This document shows positions 50,520 through 59,143 of a DNA stretch of 64,000 nt, in pieces. The notes beneath the pieces were generated by a model. That model saw only the letters and a list, made by a program, of their open reading frames with translations. It had not been told where the DNA came from and did not search any database. The translations under genes and the position numbers were made by a program. The stretch lies in contig CAIVPR010000035.1 in NCBI GenBank assembly GCA_903907865.1, positions 1-64,000 of the forward strand. Reading direction: 5' to 3'. Numbering within the stretch: the stretch's first letter is position 1; each line of letters begins with the position of its first letter. The DNA is from an uncultured Acidobacteriia bacterium. Lineage in GTDB: Bacteria > Acidobacteriota > Terriglobia > Bryobacterales > Bryobacteraceae.

Positions 50520-50536
50520 TCCGTAATCCAGGCCGC

Positions 50537-51178
50537 TCACGCGGCGGGTTCTAACAATCTTCGCAGACGGGAGATCGCCATTCGTATCCGGCTCTTGACA
50601 GTTCCCAAGGGTTGTCCCGTCCACCTTGCCAACTCGGAGTGTGTCATGCCGCGGAAGAAAGCCAGTTCCAGAAGTTCGCGCTGCTCGTGCGGCAATTCGT
50701 GCAGCGCGGCGCGGATCATGAGGCGGCGCTGGGCCTCGACGGTGCGCTGTTCGGGGTCGGCGTCGAGCGAGATGAACTCGAAGCCGAGGTCGGAATCCAT
50801 TGGGACAGCCTTGGGCAGCGCCCGCTTGTGGCGAATGCGGTCGATGGCGATGGAGCGCGCCATCACGACCAGCCAGGCTTGCACGTTGCCTCGCTCCGTG
50901 GAGTAGCGGGCGGCGTTTTTCCAAGCCTTCATGTAGACGTCGAGGAGTGCCTCCTCGGCATCCTCCGGGTATTCCAGCATGCGCAGGAGCAGGCCGTTGA
51001 TCAGGGGCGACGTTTCGTCGTAAAGGGATGCCATCGCGTCCTGGTCGCCGTCGGCCATGCGGGTGACCAGCGCGGGAAGGTGCGCTCCCGCCGGGACTGG
51101 CAATAACCGGGGTAGCGGGCCTTGGATCTGGGGAAACTCCGGCAACGGGACTAGCATAGCGCAGCCCGACCGGAGCAT
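50537..51178 (-). CDS. ECF sigma factor of the ChrR-linked (RpoE/ECF11-like) type
   Basis: 213 aa. The sequence from about 46 reads ADGDQDAMASLYDETSPLIN (region 2.1) with LEYPEDAEEALLDVYMKAWK (region 2.4), and the end is ELLELAFFRGMTHSELARWT followed by GQPLGTVKSRIRMAISRLRR (region 4.2). A GGAAGGA ribosome-binding site precedes the ATG at 51178. A stress-responsive pair with the downstream anti-sigma factor. The N-terminal 45 residues are Pro/Leu-rich and atypical. Confidence 0.85.
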   Translation of the reverse strand: MLRSGCAMLVPLPEFPQIQGPLPRLLPVPAGAHLPALVTRMADGDQDAMASLYDETSPLINGLLLRMLEYPEDAEEALLDVYMKAWKNAARYSTERGNVQAWLVVMARSIAIDRIRHKRALPKAVPMDSDLGFEFISLDADPEQRTVEAQRRLMIRAALHELPHEQRELLELAFFRGMTHSELARWTGQPLGTVKSRIRMAISRLRRLLEPAA

Positions 51179-51236
51179 CGAGAATCCTTCCACACCTTTG
51201 CTACGGAGGGAGGTGGGGTTTGGATCATTTGGAGGG

Positions 51237-52457
51237 TCACAGTTTTTCCGAAGACCGCCAATTTCGTAGCGCTGGCGACACCCACGCCGTCCCCGCGACC
51301 ACCAGCAACGTGGCGACGCCGCCCGTCCAGACGCTGGCGACCGCTCCCGCGGCCCCGCCGCCGAAGAGGGCGGCGGCCCAGCCGGACTCAACGGCTCCCA
51401 ACTGGTTCGAGCAGTTGATGAAGATGCTGGTGGCGGCGAAGACGCGGCCGCGCAGATGGTCCGGCGTGCGCAGTTGCAGCAGGGATTGGCGCAGCACCAC
51501 GCTGACGTTGTCGAAAGCCCCGAGCAGGGCCAGCAGCAGCAGGCTAAGCCAGAGTCGCCGCGAAAACGCGAAGCCGATGGTGGCGAGGCCGAAACCCGAG
51601 ACCGTCGCGAGGAGTGCCCAGCCGGCATGCTCGATGCGGCGCGAGTGGGCTTGGACGGTCGCCATCAGGACGGCTCCGGCCGAGGGGGCGGCACGCAGCC
51701 AGCCGAGGGCCTGGGGTCCGGCGTGGAGAATGTCGGCGGCGAAGATCGGGAGCAGCGCGACGGCACCGCCGAAGAGCACGCCGAAAAGGTCGAGGGAGAT
51801 GGCGGAGAGGACGAGCTTGTTGTGGCGGAGGAAGCGGATTCCGTCGAGGACGGATTGTGGGCCCTTGTCCGGGGTGGTCGGGGCCGGGTTCAAGTGGCCG
51901 GGCAAGGAGGAGAAGCAGGCCAGGGCAAGGAGGGCGAGGCCGACCTGAATGGCGTAAACGGTGCGGCTTCCGGCGAGGGCGACGAGGAGGCCGGCTGCGG
52001 CGGGTCCAGCCATGTTGGCGATCTCCATGGCGCTGCTGTTCCATGTGACAGCGTTGCCCATGGCGTCCGGGGGGACGATTTGGTTCAAGATGGCGCTGCG
52101 GGCTGGCCATTGGAAGGCGCGGGCGGTGGCGGTGAGGAGGAGGCAGGCGTAGACGAGGGCGACGGACCGGGGTCCGAAGGCCAGCAGCAGGGAAACGGCG
52201 AGCTGGAGCACCTGGCCGGCGAGGATGATCGTGCGGCGGTTGAGCCGGTCTGCCAGATGTCCGGCGGAGAGCGCGAAGAAGAGGAAGGGCGCGACTTGGA
52301 CGAAACCGACGTTGCCGAGGACGAGGGCGGAGCGGGTCTGGACGTAGAGGTCCCAGCTAACCGCCACCGCCACCATTTGGAGGCCGAAGGCGGAGAGGAA
52401 GTTGCCCGCAAGCAGAGGGAGGTAGCCCCGGAGGCGGAAGGCTGCGTAGGCGTCCAA
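51237..52457 (-). CDS. MFS transporter (EntS/MFS_3-like)
   Basis: 406 aa with twelve predicted membrane segments. RGYLPLLAGNFLSAFGLQMV and WDLYVQTRSALVLGNVGFVQ followed by PFLFFALSAGHLADRLNRRT (with the intracellular GxLaDRxxRR motif) are typical of MFS_3 (EntS- or enterobactin-exporter-like) transporters. It probably exports a siderophore, drug or similar small molecule. No biosynthetic genes adjoin it. Confidence 0.85.
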   Translation of the reverse strand: MDAYAAFRLRGYLPLLAGNFLSAFGLQMVAVAVSWDLYVQTRSALVLGNVGFVQVAPFLFFALSAGHLADRLNRRTIILAGQVLQLAVSLLLAFGPRSVALVYACLLLTATARAFQWPARSAILNQIVPPDAMGNAVTWNSSAMEIANMAGPAAAGLLVALAGSRTVYAIQVGLALLALACFSSLPGHLNPAPTTPDKGPQSVLDGIRFLRHNKLVLSAISLDLFGVLFGGAVALLPIFAADILHAGPQALGWLRAAPSAGAVLMATVQAHSRRIEHAGWALLATVSGFGLATIGFAFSRRLWLSLLLLALLGAFDNVSVVLRQSLLQLRTPDHLRGRVFAATSIFINCSNQLGAVESGWAAALFGGGAAGAVASVWTGGVATLLVVAGTAWVSPALRNWRSSEKL

Positions 52458-52976
52458 GTTCTAGTTTCGCGCAGGGGTTTTGGGGGGGGAGGCGTGGTGC
52501 AGTCGGGTTGGCCGCGGCGCATCTCGCGGTCGGTTGCCGAGCCACGACCGCAAGGGAGTGTCCGTGGGCCGGGCCCGCCAATGCGGATGAAAAGGCGCGC
52601 CACCTACCGCGGTACTGCCCGATGCAATCCCGCCGATGCCTGCCCATTTCGCCAGTACCATTTCCTGAGAACGCGGGAGCCGCCCGACGCGGTGCGGAAG
52701 GCAAGAGTAACCACCCGTCCAGCCGCTGCCGACGGCGTAACACGCGCGTGTTCCTCAAGAGTGTCCGCGCCGCCGAACGCGGCAGCAATGGAACAGGAAC
52801 TCACCCCCTCTTTGCCGCGCGGCTCAAGACGGGCAGAAACCCTGTCCTCCGTGGCTAGGTCCTCCGCTCGCTTCTTAGAGGCGTGTCATAACCGCCCCGC
52901 CCGTTGCGCCAGCAGTGGCAGTTACCCTTGCCCCCCCTACTCCACCCCGCAATCGCGTATCCTAATAATTACCCGG
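52458..52976. other. Intergenic region upstream of hsdR
   Basis: About 520 bases without a convincing gene. It includes repeat family A copy 6. The sequence is G+C-rich and C-rich on the plus strand just before hsdR, with an A+T-rich patch (CCTAATAATTACCC) ending about 6 bases before the hsdR ATG, a plausible promoter or leader. Confidence 0.5.
52538..52564. repeat. Dispersed short repeat, family A, copy 6
   Basis: CCGAGCCACGACCGCAAGGG followed by AGTGTCC, the plus-strand orientation of copy 3. It lies between the MFS gene and the restriction locus. Confidence 0.7.
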
Positions 52977-55505
52977 ATGCCGCCATCCCCAGCACTCCCG
53001 ACCGTCCCAATCAACAAAAAGGACCTCAACGAGCGCGACATCTGCACCAAATTCATCACCCCCGCCATCGTCACCGCAGGCTGGGCCCCCCTCACCCAAC
53101 TCCGCCAGGAAGTCGACTTCACCAAAGGCCGCATCATCGTCCGCGGCCGCCTCGTCACCCGCGGCAAAGCCAAGCGCGCCGACTACATCCTTTACTACAA
53201 GCCCAACATCCCCATCGCCGTCATCGAAGCCAAGGACAACCACCACTCCCCCTGCGACGGCATCCAGCAGGCCCTCGACTACGCCGAGACCCTTGGCATC
53301 CCCTTCGTCTTCTCCTCCAACGGCGACGCCTTCCTCTTCCACGACCGTTCCGGCCACCTCCCCCTCGGCCCCGCCTCCGCCAAGGAAACCCTCCTCGCCC
53401 TCGACGCCTTCCCGCCCCCAGGCCAGCTCTGGGCCGCCTACTGCCGCTGGCGCAACATCACCCCCGACCAGGAACCCCTCGTCCTCCAGCCCTACTACGA
53501 CTTCGGCGACTCCAAGCCGCCCCGCTACTACCAGTCCAAAGCCATCAACACCACCATCGAGGCCATCGCAGCCGGTCAAAGCCGCGTCCTTCTCGTCATG
53601 GCCACCGGCACCGGCAAAACCCTCACCGCCTTCCAAATCATCTGGCGGCTCTGGAAGTCCGGCCGCAAGAAGCGCATCCTCTTCCTTGCCGACCGCAACA
53701 TCCTCGTCGACCAAACCATGGTCAACGACTTCCGCCCCTTCGGCCCCGCCATGGGCAAGCTCTCCACCGCCTCCAAAACCATCGAACGCGCCGACGGCAC
53801 CAAGACCGACCTCCCCCTCGCCCTCGACCGCCACCGCCGCATCGACACCAGCTACGAAATCTACCTCGGGCTCTACCAGGCCATCACCGGTCCCGACGAT
53901 TCCGACAAGCTCTTCCGCGAATTCTCCCCCACCTTCTTCGACCTCGTCGTCATCGACGAATGCCACCGTGGCAGCGCCGCCGACGATTCCGCCTGGCGCG
54001 AAATCCTCGAATACTTCTCCTCCGCCACGCAGATCGGCATGACCGCCACCCCCAAGGAAACCGAAACCGTCTCCAATACCGACTACTTCGGTCCCGCCGT
54101 CTACACCTACTCCCTCCGCGAAGGCATCCGCGACGGTTTCCTCGCCCCCTACAAAGTCATCCGCGTCCACCTCGACCTCGACGTCAACGGCTTCCGCCCC
54201 GAACTCGGCCAAACCGACCGCGACGGCCTCCAAATCGAGGACCGTCTCTACAACACCCGCGACTTCGACCGCAACCTCGTCATCGACAACCGCACCGCCG
54301 CCGTCGCCCGCCGCATCACCGAGTTCCTCACCGAAACCCGCGACCCCTTCCAAAAGACCATCGTCTTCTGCGTCGACGAGGAGCACGCCGCCCGCATGCG
54401 CCAAGCCCTCGTCAACGAAAACCCGGAACAGTGCGCCGCCAACCACCGCTACGTGATGCGCATCACCGGCACCGACACCGAAGGCCAAGCCCAACTCGGC
54501 AACTTCATCGATCCCGAATCCCGCTACCCCGTCCTCGTCACCACCTCCCGGCTTCTTTCCACCGGCGTCGACGCCCAGACCTGCCGCCTCATCGTCCTCG
54601 ACCGCGCCGTCTACACCGTCACCGAGTTCAAGCAGATCTTGGGCCGCGGCACCCGAGTCCACGAGGACACCAAGAAGTTCTACTTCACCCTCATGGACTT
54701 CCGGGGAGCCAGCACTCACTTCGCCCGTCCCGACTTCGACGGCCCGCCGCTCGACTCCACCGACGTCTCCCCGGACGACCCGATCACGGGCGGAGCAACA
54801 GGAGGAGAAGCCGCCACTGACGAAGATCCGACCACCCACCTGCTCCCCGATGAGGCCCCAATCCCGGCCAGCCCGGACCCCGACGAAACGGTGGTCGACG
54901 ACGGCCAAATCCCCGACATCACATTCACGCCCGAACCCACCCCTCGCGGGAAGATCTATGTCGACGGCGTCGAGGCCCGAATCATAGCCGAGCGTGTCGA
55001 GTACCTCGACGAGGCGGGCCGCCTCGTAACCGAAAGCCTCCGCGACTTCGGTCGCCACGCCCTACGCCAACAGTTCGGCAGCCTGGACGACTTCCTCCAC
55101 CGCTGGACCGCCGCCGAACGCAAGCAAGCCATCCTCGACGAATTGGAAATGCCCCTCGAACCCCTGGCCGAAGAGGTGGGCAAAGACCTCGACGCCTTCG
55201 ACCTCATCTGCCACGTGGCTTTCGACCAACCCCCGCTCACCCGACGCGAGCGTGCCGACAACGTCCGCAAGCGCAACGTCTTCACCAAATACGGCCCCCA
55301 GGCCCGCCAAGTTTTGGAAGCCCTGCTCCAGAAGTATCAGGACCAAGGCAGCATGAACATCGACGACCCGAAGGTGCTCCAAATCCCCCCGTTCAGCTCA
55401 ATGGGCACCCCAATCGAGTTGGTCCGCCAATTCGGAACCCGCAAAGACTTCGAGGCCGCCGTCCACGACCTCCAGTCCGCCCTCTACAATCAAAAAGCCG
55501 CCTAA
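52977..55505 (+). CDS. hsdR: Type I restriction enzyme, R subunit (HsdR)
   Basis: 842 aa. An N-terminal nuclease part with RADYILYYKPNIPIAVIEAK (PD-(D/E)XK, about 65-86). The translocase has MATGTGKTLTAFQ (Walker A, about 207), VVIDECHRG (DEAD-type Walker B, about 326), GMTATPKETET (motif III) and GRGTRVHEDT (motif VI). The C-terminus resembles the EcoEI_R_C domain. It cuts DNA with HsdM and HsdS after translocation. The coding strand is very C-rich, with C in almost every third position. The gene is separated from hsdM by a repeat cluster. The ATG at 52977 follows an A+T-rich patch. Confidence 0.95.
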   Translation: MPPSPALPTVPINKKDLNERDICTKFITPAIVTAGWAPLTQLRQEVDFTKGRIIVRGRLVTRGKAKRADYILYYKPNIPIAVIEAKDNHHSPCDGIQQALDYAETLGIPFVFSSNGDAFLFHDRSGHLPLGPASAKETLLALDAFPPPGQLWAAYCRWRNITPDQEPLVLQPYYDFGDSKPPRYYQSKAINTTIEAIAAGQSRVLLVMATGTGKTLTAFQIIWRLWKSGRKKRILFLADRNILVDQTMVNDFRPFGPAMGKLSTASKTIERADGTKTDLPLALDRHRRIDTSYEIYLGLYQAITGPDDSDKLFREFSPTFFDLVVIDECHRGSAADDSAWREILEYFSSATQIGMTATPKETETVSNTDYFGPAVYTYSLREGIRDGFLAPYKVIRVHLDLDVNGFRPELGQTDRDGLQIEDRLYNTRDFDRNLVIDNRTAAVARRITEFLTETRDPFQKTIVFCVDEEHAARMRQALVNENPEQCAANHRYVMRITGTDTEGQAQLGNFIDPESRYPVLVTTSRLLSTGVDAQTCRLIVLDRAVYTVTEFKQILGRGTRVHEDTKKFYFTLMDFRGASTHFARPDFDGPPLDSTDVSPDDPITGGATGGEAATDEDPTTHLLPDEAPIPASPDPDETVVDDGQIPDITFTPEPTPRGKIYVDGVEARIIAERVEYLDEAGRLVTESLRDFGRHALRQQFGSLDDFLHRWTAAERKQAILDELEMPLEPLAEEVGKDLDAFDLICHVAFDQPPLTRRERADNVRKRNVFTKYGPQARQVLEALLQKYQDQGSMNIDDPKVLQIPPFSSMGTPIELVRQFGTRKDFEAAVHDLQSALYNQKAA

Positions 55506-55586
55506 TGATTCGTCCGTACAAAGCTTCCGAGCCGCGCGCGTTAGCAAGCGGTCCCAACATCCCAACCAAAACGATGTTCTTGCTTT

Positions 55587-55735
55587 GTACTACCTGCCAG
55601 CAACGATTGCCGTTGTGGGGCAGGTTGGCAACCTGCGGCGGGGTCGCCGACACCGCCACGCGCCTTGAAGGCGCGCATCCGCCCCCAACCCCTTGTAGGG
55701 CAGGCATTCTTGCCTGCTCCGGGCTTTCAGCCCGG
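55587..55735. repeat. Composite repeat cluster, family B, copy 2, between hsdR and hsdM
   Basis: The segment reads, in order: a TACCTGCC unit, CCGTTGTGGGGCAGGTTGGC and AACCTGCGGCGGGGTC at 55610-55645, CACCGCCACGCGCCTTGAAG then GCGCG at 55651-55675, GGGCAGGCATTCTTGCCTGC at 55698-55717 and CCGGGCTTTCAGCCCGG at 55719-55735. Several are palindromes able to fold as hairpins. The first part matches the inverted copy at 45173-45340. It fills nearly all of the 291-nt gap between the two subunit genes. Confidence 0.75.
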
Positions 55736-55796
55736 CATAACCGCATGCCCCAAAGCGCCAGCCCCACAATCCCCAACTAACCAACCACCCCAACCC

Positions 55797-57254
55797 ATGT
55801 CCGTCCGAAACACAGTAAAATCCATCCAGGACATCATGCGCCAGGACACCGGCGTCGATGGCGACGCCCAGCGCATCTCCCAGCTCTGCTGGATGTTCTT
55901 CCTCAAGATCATCGACGACCAGGACCAGCAGCTCGAACTCCTCCAGGACGCCTACACCTCCCCCATCCCCGCACCACTCCAATGGCGCGCCTGGGCCGCC
56001 AATCCCGAAGGCCTCACCGGCGACGACCTCATGGCCTTCGTCAACACCAAGCTCTTCCCCCAACTCAAGAACCTCCCCGTCTCCGGCCCCAACTCCGGCC
56101 GCCGCCGCGTCGTCCACGACGTCTTCGAGGATGCCTACAACTTCATGAAGTCCGGCCAGCTCATGCGCCAGGTCCTCAACAAGATCAACCTCGTCGACTT
56201 CAACAACCTCGCCGAACGCCAGCACTTCGGCGACATCTACGAACAAGTCCTCAACGACCTCCAGTCCGCCGGAAACGCTGGCGAATACTACACCCCCCGC
56301 GCCGTCACCGCCTTTATGGTCGACCGCATCGACCCCCACCCCGGCGAAATCCTCCTCGACCCCGCCTGCGGCACCGGCGGCTTCCTCACCTGCGCCCTCC
56401 GCCACATGCGCGACCGCTACGTCCAAACCCTCCAGGACGAGCAGCGCCTCCAAGCCGGACTCCGCGCCGTCGAAAAGAAGCAGCTCCCCCACATGCTCTG
56501 CGTCACCAACATGCTGCTGCACGGCATCGAGAACCCCAGCTTCGTCCACCACGACAACACCCTCGCCCGCCCCTACACCAGCTACGGCAACGCCGACCGC
56601 GTCGACATCGTCCTCACCAACCCGCCCTTTGGCGGCCGTGAGGAGGACGGCATCGAAAGCAACTTTCCCGCCCACTACCGCACCAAGGAAACCGCCGACC
56701 TCTTCCTCGCCCTCATCATCCGCCTCCTGAAACCAGGCGGACGCGCCGCCGTAGTCCTCCCCGACGGCAGCCTCTTCGGCGAAGGGGTCAAGACCCGGCT
56801 CAAGGAGGCGTTGATGGCGGACTGCAACCTGCACACCATCGTCCGGCTCCCCAACAGCGTCTTCAAACCCTACGCCAGCATCGGCACCAACCTGCTCTTT
56901 TTCGAAAAGGGGGAGCCGACCCGCGAAACCTGGTTCTACGAGCACCGCGTCCCCGACACCCAAAAAGCGTACTCGATGACCAAGCCGATCCGCTTCGACC
57001 ACTTCCAGCCCTGCATCGACTGGTGGGGTGGCGCGACACGCAAAGGCCGCGAGCCCAACGAACAGGCTTGGAAGGTCACAATTGAGGAGGTCAAGGACCG
57101 CAACTACAACCTCGACTGCAAGAATCCCCACTCCGTGGCCGACGACCACGGCGACCCCGTGGTCCTCCTCAAGAAACTGGAGGACGCCGAGCGCGAAACC
57201 AACCGCCTCCGCGACCAGCTCAAAACGATTCTTGCCGAGGCCTTGCTCCGATGA
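55797..57254 (+). CDS. hsdM: Type I restriction-modification DNA methyltransferase (HsdM)
   Basis: 485 aa. An N-terminal helical HsdM_N domain (about 5-130, VKSIQDIMRQDTGVDGDAQR) is followed by the N6-adenine methyltransferase domain: LDPACGTGGFLTCALRHMRD (SAM motif I, about 187), then TNPPFGGREEDGIESNFPAH (catalytic NPPF, about 274). The last 60 residues contact HsdS. Its stop overlaps the start of hsdS (ATGA), so they are coupled. The plus strand is C-rich as in hsdR. Confidence 0.95.
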   Translation: MSVRNTVKSIQDIMRQDTGVDGDAQRISQLCWMFFLKIIDDQDQQLELLQDAYTSPIPAPLQWRAWAANPEGLTGDDLMAFVNTKLFPQLKNLPVSGPNSGRRRVVHDVFEDAYNFMKSGQLMRQVLNKINLVDFNNLAERQHFGDIYEQVLNDLQSAGNAGEYYTPRAVTAFMVDRIDPHPGEILLDPACGTGGFLTCALRHMRDRYVQTLQDEQRLQAGLRAVEKKQLPHMLCVTNMLLHGIENPSFVHHDNTLARPYTSYGNADRVDIVLTNPPFGGREEDGIESNFPAHYRTKETADLFLALIIRLLKPGGRAAVVLPDGSLFGEGVKTRLKEALMADCNLHTIVRLPNSVFKPYASIGTNLLFFEKGEPTRETWFYEHRVPDTQKAYSMTKPIRFDHFQPCIDWWGGATRKGREPNEQAWKVTIEEVKDRNYNLDCKNPHSVADDHGDPVVLLKKLEDAERETNRLRDQLKTILAEALLR

Positions 57255-58945
57255 ACGCGGAATTGCTGCTGCAACATTTTGCGAAGGTTGCCGAGGCCCC
57301 CGACGCGGTTGTACGGTTGCGGTGTTTCATTTTGGACCTTGCGATCCGGGGCCAGCTCGTCCCGCAGGACGCCAACGAAGAGCCCGCTAGCGCGCTGCTT
57401 CGAAGGATTCGGGCAGAACGAGACCTGATGGCCTCGAGACGCGAAATAGCTCCCCCCGCTGTGAAGGCCTCCGATACGATCCAGAGCCATGGAAAACTTG
57501 GCTGGGCATCCGCCACGCTGGCCGATGTCCTTCTAGAACTGCAAACAGGGCCATTCGGCAGTTCTCTGCGGCAGAGCGACTACGAACTGGGTGGGACGCC
57601 AGTAATCAATCCTGCGTCAATCCAGAATGGTCGAATCATTCCCGTCGTCGGAATGGCCGTGGGCCCGTCAACACTCGAACGGCTGGCCTCGTTTCGGCTC
57701 AAAGCTGGTGACATAATAATGGCGCGCCGCGGCGAAATGGGCCGGTGTGCTGCGATTACGAGCGCCGAGGATGGCTGGTTGTGCGGAACGGGCAGTCTGG
57801 TCCTTCGGTTTCCGAAACCGATTAGCCGACGCTATATGGTCCTTCTCATCGGATCGCCACAAGCCCGCTCTTACCTCGGTGGTAGTGCGGTCGGCTCCAC
57901 TATGCAGAACTTGAACCAGTCGGTTGTGTTGGGCATGCCTGCGCCCCTCCCGCCCCTACCCGAACAACACCGCATCGTAGCCAAAGTCGACGAACTAATG
58001 GCCATCTGCGACCGTCTGGAAGAATCCCGCCAGCACCGCGAGGCCACCCGCGACCGCCTAACCGCCGCCACGCTCCACCGCCTCAACACCGCCCCGGACC
58101 CCGACTCCCTCCGCGAACCCGCCCGCTTCTTCATCAACCACCTCCCCACCCTCACCGCCCGCCCCGACCAAATCAAGCAAATCCGCCAAACCATCCTCAA
58201 CCTAGCCGTCCGCGGCCGCCTCGTCCCCCAAGACCCGAACGATCAGCCAATCTGGCGAGAACTGGCCCCCACGGAACTGAGCCGCGAGGTTAAGAGTGCC
58301 CGTGCCACTGAGTCTGCCGCAACCGGGCTTGAAATTGAGGTCCCGTTCGAACTGCCACCGTCGTGGGCATGGCTAAAGATCGGGGATGTGTTTGACGTGA
58401 CCGGGGGGATACAGAAGACTCCGGCTCGCACTCCAGTCAACAATCCTTACCCCTACGTCGGCGTGGGAAATGTGCAACGTGGCAGCTTGGATCTATCCCG
58501 CTTGGCGACGTTCGAACTGCAGCCCGGCGAACTAGACCGTTTTCGACTGTTGCCAGGAGACATTCTTGCCGTCGAAGGGAACGGGAGTCCGAATGAGGTC
58601 GGGCGTTGCGCTCTGTGGTCCGGCGAAGTCCCCGATTGCGTCCACCAGAACCACATCATCCGCTGCCGCCCCAAGCGCAGAGAGATCGCCCCCTACGCGT
58701 TGTGCTACCTGAACTCGCCTATCGGAATTGCCACCATGAAATCCTTGGCGGTGACATCGAGCGGCCTGTACAACCTCAGTGTTGGCAAGATCAGGGAGAT
58801 CGCGGTAGCGATGCCGCCCCTAGCGGAACAGTCTCGAATTGTCGCTGCGATCCAACAATTTGCCAGCCTATGCGAGTCACTCAGCCAACAAGTCGGTGTG
58901 ACCCAAGCCGCCTCAACCGATCTCCTAAAACAGTTGATTGCCTAA
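57251..58945 (+). CDS. hsdS: Type I restriction specificity subunit (HsdS)
   Basis: 564 aa with two target-recognition domains (about 90-235 and 340-545). Each is followed by a helical conserved region: PPLPEQHRIVAKVDELMAIC (about 237) and MPPLAEQSRIVAAIQQFASL (about 518). An imperfect internal repeat, LAIRGQLVPQDANEEPASAL near 35 and LAVRGRLVPQDPNDQPIWRE near 318, shows the two halves are duplicated. The codon usage is less C-biased than hsdR/hsdM in the TRDs, as expected if these have been exchanged. The target is bipartite but cannot be predicted. No further gene follows co-directionally. Confidence 0.95.
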   Translation: MNAELLLQHFAKVAEAPDAVVRLRCFILDLAIRGQLVPQDANEEPASALLRRIRAERDLMASRREIAPPAVKASDTIQSHGKLGWASATLADVLLELQTGPFGSSLRQSDYELGGTPVINPASIQNGRIIPVVGMAVGPSTLERLASFRLKAGDIIMARRGEMGRCAAITSAEDGWLCGTGSLVLRFPKPISRRYMVLLIGSPQARSYLGGSAVGSTMQNLNQSVVLGMPAPLPPLPEQHRIVAKVDELMAICDRLEESRQHREATRDRLTAATLHRLNTAPDPDSLREPARFFINHLPTLTARPDQIKQIRQTILNLAVRGRLVPQDPNDQPIWRELAPTELSREVKSARATESAATGLEIEVPFELPPSWAWLKIGDVFDVTGGIQKTPARTPVNNPYPYVGVGNVQRGSLDLSRLATFELQPGELDRFRLLPGDILAVEGNGSPNEVGRCALWSGEVPDCVHQNHIIRCRPKRREIAPYALCYLNSPIGIATMKSLAVTSSGLYNLSVGKIREIAVAMPPLAEQSRIVAAIQQFASLCESLSQQVGVTQAASTDLLKQLIA

Positions 58946-59143
58946 ATGAACGGTTAAGCCAGCGGCCGGCAAGGGCTTGACCGCTTTGTGAAGGGAATTC
59001 GGGCAGAACACTACCGGGAAGACTCACGCCGCCGCATCACTCGGTAGCTTCGCGGGCTCTCGACGGGGCAAGTAGTGGCCGACCATCGCCCTGAAGCTCC
59101 ATCCCAAGATTCCACGCACCGCCGGACTGTGTTACAACACCCT

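Noticed and set aside
51456-54820. Very long open frames in other frames of the hsdR region and across 52.5 kb (for example a plus-strand frame through 52904-54820 and an antisense frame 52962-55058)
   Set aside because: They consist of low-complexity Pro/Arg/His or Gly/Val/Glu-rich sequence, mirror the C-rich third positions of hsdR, and have no domain.
55590-57149. A 519-aa antisense frame over hsdM
   Set aside because: It is a composition shadow: rich in Val, Gly, Asp and Glu without motifs, and hsdM is certain on the other strand.
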